DNA from: Kushneria sinocarnis
GTDB taxonomy: Bacteria > Pseudomonadota > Gammaproteobacteria > Pseudomonadales > Halomonadaceae
Assembly: GCF_003633775.1 (NCBI RefSeq)
Contig: NZ_RBIN01000002.1
Span: 372,001 to 436,000 of the forward strand
Reading direction: 5' to 3'
Length of the DNA: 64,000 bases
The position numbers and the translations under genes were made by a program. This document shows positions 61,404 to 64,000 of this stretch, piece by piece. Numbering within the stretch: position 1 is the stretch's first letter; the number at the start of each line of letters is the position of its first letter. The notes under the pieces are model-generated. The model searched no databases, had not been told where the DNA came from, and saw only the letters and a program-made list of their open reading frames with translations.

Positions 61404-62515
61404 TCAGCCAGTCCCCGATCAACCGTCGCCAGTCCCGTCAGATTCATGTCGGCAATGTTCCGGTCGGCGGTAACGCGCCGATCTCGGTACAGAGCATGAC
61501 CAACACCAACACCCTCGATGTCGAAGCCACGGTCGAACAGATCGAGCGCATCGCTGCCGCCGGCGGCGACATCGTCCGCGTTTCGGTGCCGGACATGGAG
61601 TGTGCCGAGGCGTTCGGCCAGATCAAGCAGCGCACCTCGGTGCCGCTGGTCACCGATATCCACTTCGACTACCGCATCGCCCTGCGGGTTGCCGAACTGG
61701 GCGCCGACTGCCTGCGCATCAACCCCGGCAACATCGGTCGCGAGGACCGGGTGCGGGCGGTGGTCCAGGCCGCCCGTGACAACGGCATCCCGATCCGCAT
61801 CGGGGTCAACGCCGGTTCGCTGGAGAAGGACCTGCAGAAAAAATACGGCGAACCGACCGCCGCCGCGCTGGTCGAGTCCGCCCTGCGTCACATCGAGTAC
61901 CTCGATCGCCTGGACTTCCACGACTTCAAGGTTTCGCTCAAGGCCAGTGATGTCTTCATGGCCGTCGAGGCCTATCGCCAGATTGCCGATCGCATCGAGC
62001 AGCCCCTGCATCTGGGCATCACCGAGGCCGGCGGTCTGCGCAGCGGTACCGTCAAGTCCTCGATCGGACTGGGCTCGCTGCTGATGGACGGTATCGGCGA
62101 TACCGTGCGCATCTCGCTGGCGGCCGACCCGGTCGAGGAGATCAAGGTCGGTTATGACATCCTCAAGAGCCTGCGACTGCGCAGCAAGGGCATCAACTTC
62201 ATTGCCTGCCCGAGCTGCTCGCGTCAGAACTTCGATGTCATCGGCACCATGAACCAGCTCGAGGAACGGCTCGAGGACGTCATGACGCCGCTGGACGTGG
62301 CCGTGATCGGCTGCGTGGTCAACGGCCCCGGCGAGGCGAAGGAAGCCGATCTGGGCCTGACCGGCGGCAGCCCCAACAACCTCATCTACATCGACGGCAA
62401 GCCGGCCCGCAAGCTGCGCAACGACCACCTCGTCGATGATCTGGAAGCCATGATCCGCGAGCGCGTGGCCCAGAAAGAGGCCGAGGAACAGAACGTGATC
62501 ACGCGCGAAGCCTGA
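61400..62515 (+). CDS. ispG: 4-hydroxy-3-methylbut-2-enyl diphosphate synthase (flavodoxin)
   Basis: IspG reduces MEcPP to HMBPP in the penultimate step of the MEP isoprenoid pathway with a [4Fe-4S] cluster. The 371-residue protein has [19 protein letters not shown], a TIM-barrel core, and cluster Cys in [10 protein letters not shown] and [17 protein letters not shown], where Glu is also a ligand. Its start overlaps rodZ. It needs Fe-S assembly, so it depends on the isc route upstream. Confidence 0.96.
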   Translation: MISQSPINRRQSRQIHVGNVPVGGNAPISVQSMTNTNTLDVEATVEQIERIAAAGGDIVRVSVPDMECAEAFGQIKQRTSVPLVTDIHFDYRIALRVAELGADCLRINPGNIGREDRVRAVVQAARDNGIPIRIGVNAGSLEKDLQKKYGEPTAAALVESALRHIEYLDRLDFHDFKVSLKASDVFMAVEAYRQIADRIEQPLHLGITEAGGLRSGTVKSSIGLGSLLMDGIGDTVRISLAADPVEEIKVGYDILKSLRLRSKGINFIACPSCSRQNFDVIGTMNQLEERLEDVMTPLDVAVIGCVVNGPGEAKEADLGLTGGSPNNLIYIDGKPARKLRNDHLVDDLEAMIRERVAQKEAEEQNVITREA

Positions 62516-62572
62516 TCCGCGTCAGCTCGTCGTGAAGCGACGACCGTCAACCTTCAGTCACCGAGCAATATC

Positions 62573-63865
62573 GTGTCCAGCAAACTCCAGGCCATCCGTG
62601 GCATGAACGACCTGCTGCCGGAGCGCTCGCCGCTCTGGCAGTATTTCGAAGATCAGGTGCGCCGGCTCATGGCGCGCTACGGCTATCTCGAGATCCGTAC
62701 GCCCACCCTCGAGCAGACTGCCCTGTTCAAGCGCTCCATCGGCGAGGTTACCGACATCGTCGAAAAGGAAATGTATACCTTCGAGGATCGCAACGGCGAC
62801 AGCCTGACCCTGCGTCCGGAAGGTACCGCCTCGGTGGTGCGCGCCGCGATTGAAAACGGTCTGCTGCACAATCAGACCCAGCGCCTCTGGTATGCCGGAC
62901 CGATGTTCCGCCACGAGCGGCCGCAGAAGGGTCGCTACCGCCAGTTCCATCAGGTCGGCGTGGAGACCTTCGGTCTGGAAGGCCCGGACATCGACGCCGA
63001 GGTCATTCTGATGTCGGCACGCCTGTGGCAGCAGCTCGGGCTCTACGAGCATGTGCAGCTCGAGCTCAATTCGCTCGGTTCGGCCGAGGCCCGGGCGGCC
63101 TATCGCCAGCAGCTGGTCGAGTATTTCGAAGCACACCACGATCAGCTCGATGACGATGCCAGACGCCGCCTGCACAGCAATCCGATGCGCATCCTCGATA
63201 CCAAGAATCCCGACATGCAGACGCTGGTCGAGGGGGCGCCGCAGCTGATCGATCATCTCGATGCCGAATCGCAGGCGCACTTCGATGCCCTGCGCACCCT
63301 GCTGGATACCATCGGCATCGAATACGTCATCAATCCGCGGCTGGTGCGCGGGCTGGACTATTACGATCGCACCGTGTTCGAGTGGACCACGACCGCGCTG
63401 GGCAGTCAGGGCACCATCTGCGCCGGCGGTCGGTATGATGGGCTGGTGGAACAGCTCGGCGGCCGTGCTACCCCCGCGGTCGGGTTTGCGATGGGGGTCG
63501 AGCGGCTGATCCTGCTGCTGGAGACGCTGGCCCTGATCCCCGAACAGGCGCATGACACCCTGGATGTCTATGTCATGGCACTCGGCGATGATGGCACCCG
63601 TCATGCCCTCGCCCTCGGCGAGCAGTTGCGCAGCCGCTTGCCTGAGCTGCGCGTACAGGTACACTGCGGCGGCGGCAGTTTCAAAAGCCGGATCCGCAGG
63701 GCCGATCGCAGCGGTGCCCGCTACGCCCTGATTCTGGGTGAAGAGGAGCAGCGCAGCGGCATGGTCGGCGTCAAGGACCTGCGCAGCGAAGCCGAACAGC
63801 AGACACTGGACTTCGAAACGCTGGTCACCACGCTGGCCCCGTGCTCATCCGCCCCGCGGGCCTGA
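62573..63865 (+). CDS. hisS: Histidyl-tRNA synthetase
   Basis: HisS charges tRNA-His. The 430-residue class II synthetase starts at a GTG ([16 protein letters not shown]) with a weak ribosome site. Motif 2 lies near [19 protein letters not shown], the histidine-binding segments are [15 protein letters not shown] and [12 protein letters not shown], and motif 3 is [16 protein letters not shown]-terminal anticodon domain follows. It precedes a yfgM-like gene, the usual neighbour. Confidence 0.97.
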   Translation: MSSKLQAIRGMNDLLPERSPLWQYFEDQVRRLMARYGYLEIRTPTLEQTALFKRSIGEVTDIVEKEMYTFEDRNGDSLTLRPEGTASVVRAAIENGLLHNQTQRLWYAGPMFRHERPQKGRYRQFHQVGVETFGLEGPDIDAEVILMSARLWQQLGLYEHVQLELNSLGSAEARAAYRQQLVEYFEAHHDQLDDDARRRLHSNPMRILDTKNPDMQTLVEGAPQLIDHLDAESQAHFDALRTLLDTIGIEYVINPRLVRGLDYYDRTVFEWTTTALGSQGTICAGGRYDGLVEQLGGRATPAVGFAMGVERLILLLETLALIPEQAHDTLDVYVMALGDDGTRHALALGEQLRSRLPELRVQVHCGGGSFKSRIRRADRSGARYALILGEEEQRSGMVGVKDLRSEAEQQTLDFETLVTTLAPCSSAPRA

Positions 63866-63925
63866 GCCCTCCGACGTCCGACGGACGTGCGGTGACAGGA
63901 CCGAGAGTCGAACAGGAGACCGCCC

Positions 63926-64000
63926 GTGGCGGAAATCAGGAATCATCTGGAAGACGACGAGGATCAGGAGCTCGAACGCGCCAAACAGATGTGGCGCAAC
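63926..64000 (+). CDS. YfgM-like translocon-associated protein, N-terminal fragment cut by window edge
   Basis: A GTG at 63926 with AGGAG seven bases upstream opens 25 codons to the right edge. The reading begins MAEIRNHLEDDEDQELERAK, an acidic cytoplasmic start like that of YfgM (DUF2133, tetratricopeptide-like SecYEG partner) proteins, which lie directly after hisS in related genomes. The call rests mostly on position. Confidence 0.65.
   Translation, partial: MAEIRNHLEDDEDQELERAKQMWRN

Overview
The window reads as a GC-rich gammaproteobacterial chromosome, most likely from the family Halomonadaceae (Halomonas, Kushneria, Salinicola or a close relative). This rests on three points: the Pseudomonas-like order tgt-yajC-secD-secF-suhB-trmJ-cysE-iscR-iscS, the aruCFGDB arginine succinyltransferase cluster, and an ectoine/hydroxyectoine uptake operon typical of moderate halophiles. 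The genus cannot be fixed from sequence alone.

Layout. (1) 1-9.4 kb, minus strand: an ethanolamine-type permease cut by the left edge, a DUF305 protein, a PfkB-family sugar kinase, and the arginine succinyltransferase genes aruC-aruF-aruG-astD-astB, with no astE. (2) 9.6-30.0 kb, minus strand: a complete Lap-type biofilm adhesion locus in the order lapA-lapB-lapC-lapE-lapD-lapG. It encodes a giant RTX adhesin of about 4,150 residues, its type I secretion apparatus, the c-di-GMP receptor LapD and the periplasmic protease LapG. The adhesin is split by a one-base frameshift in a run of seven G, just after the N-terminal retention module. (3) 30.3-36.1 kb: a DUF2959 lipoprotein, FabV enoyl reductase, a small unknown protein, a large MscS-type channel and a glutathione peroxidase. 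(4) 36.3-39.5 kb, plus strand: ehuBCDA for ectoine/hydroxyectoine import. (5) 39.5-46.6 kb: a Nudix hydrolase, a candidate small RNA, a DUF883/ElaB-like protein, an oxidoreductase, a universal stress protein, a DUF1264 protein, two small conserved proteins, an aldo/keto reductase, a tRNA-like remnant and tRNA-Leu(CAA). This is the loosest and most gene-poor part of the window. (6) 46.8-64.0 kb, plus strand except suhB: housekeeping genes queA, tgt, yajC-secD-secF, suhB, trmJ, cysE, iscR-iscS-iscA, ndk, rlmN, pilF, rodZ, ispG, hisS and the start of a yfgM-like gene.

How the genes work together. In the Lap locus, LapB/LapC/LapE should export LapA, whose retention module plugs the outer-membrane pore. 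LapD holds LapG away when c-di-GMP is high; when c-di-GMP falls, LapG cleaves the adhesin off. The G7 tract sits beside the likely LapG cleavage motif and could make the adhesin phase-variable. The ehu operon, stress protein, ElaB-like protein and MscS channel fit life under changing salinity. The Fe-S locus is unusual: iscR-iscS-iscA without iscU, hscBA or fdx, with an IscS that lacks the C-terminal tail that docks on IscU. The SuhB at the conserved suhB position has lost most metal-binding residues of an inositol monophosphatase, which points to a purely non-enzymatic role.
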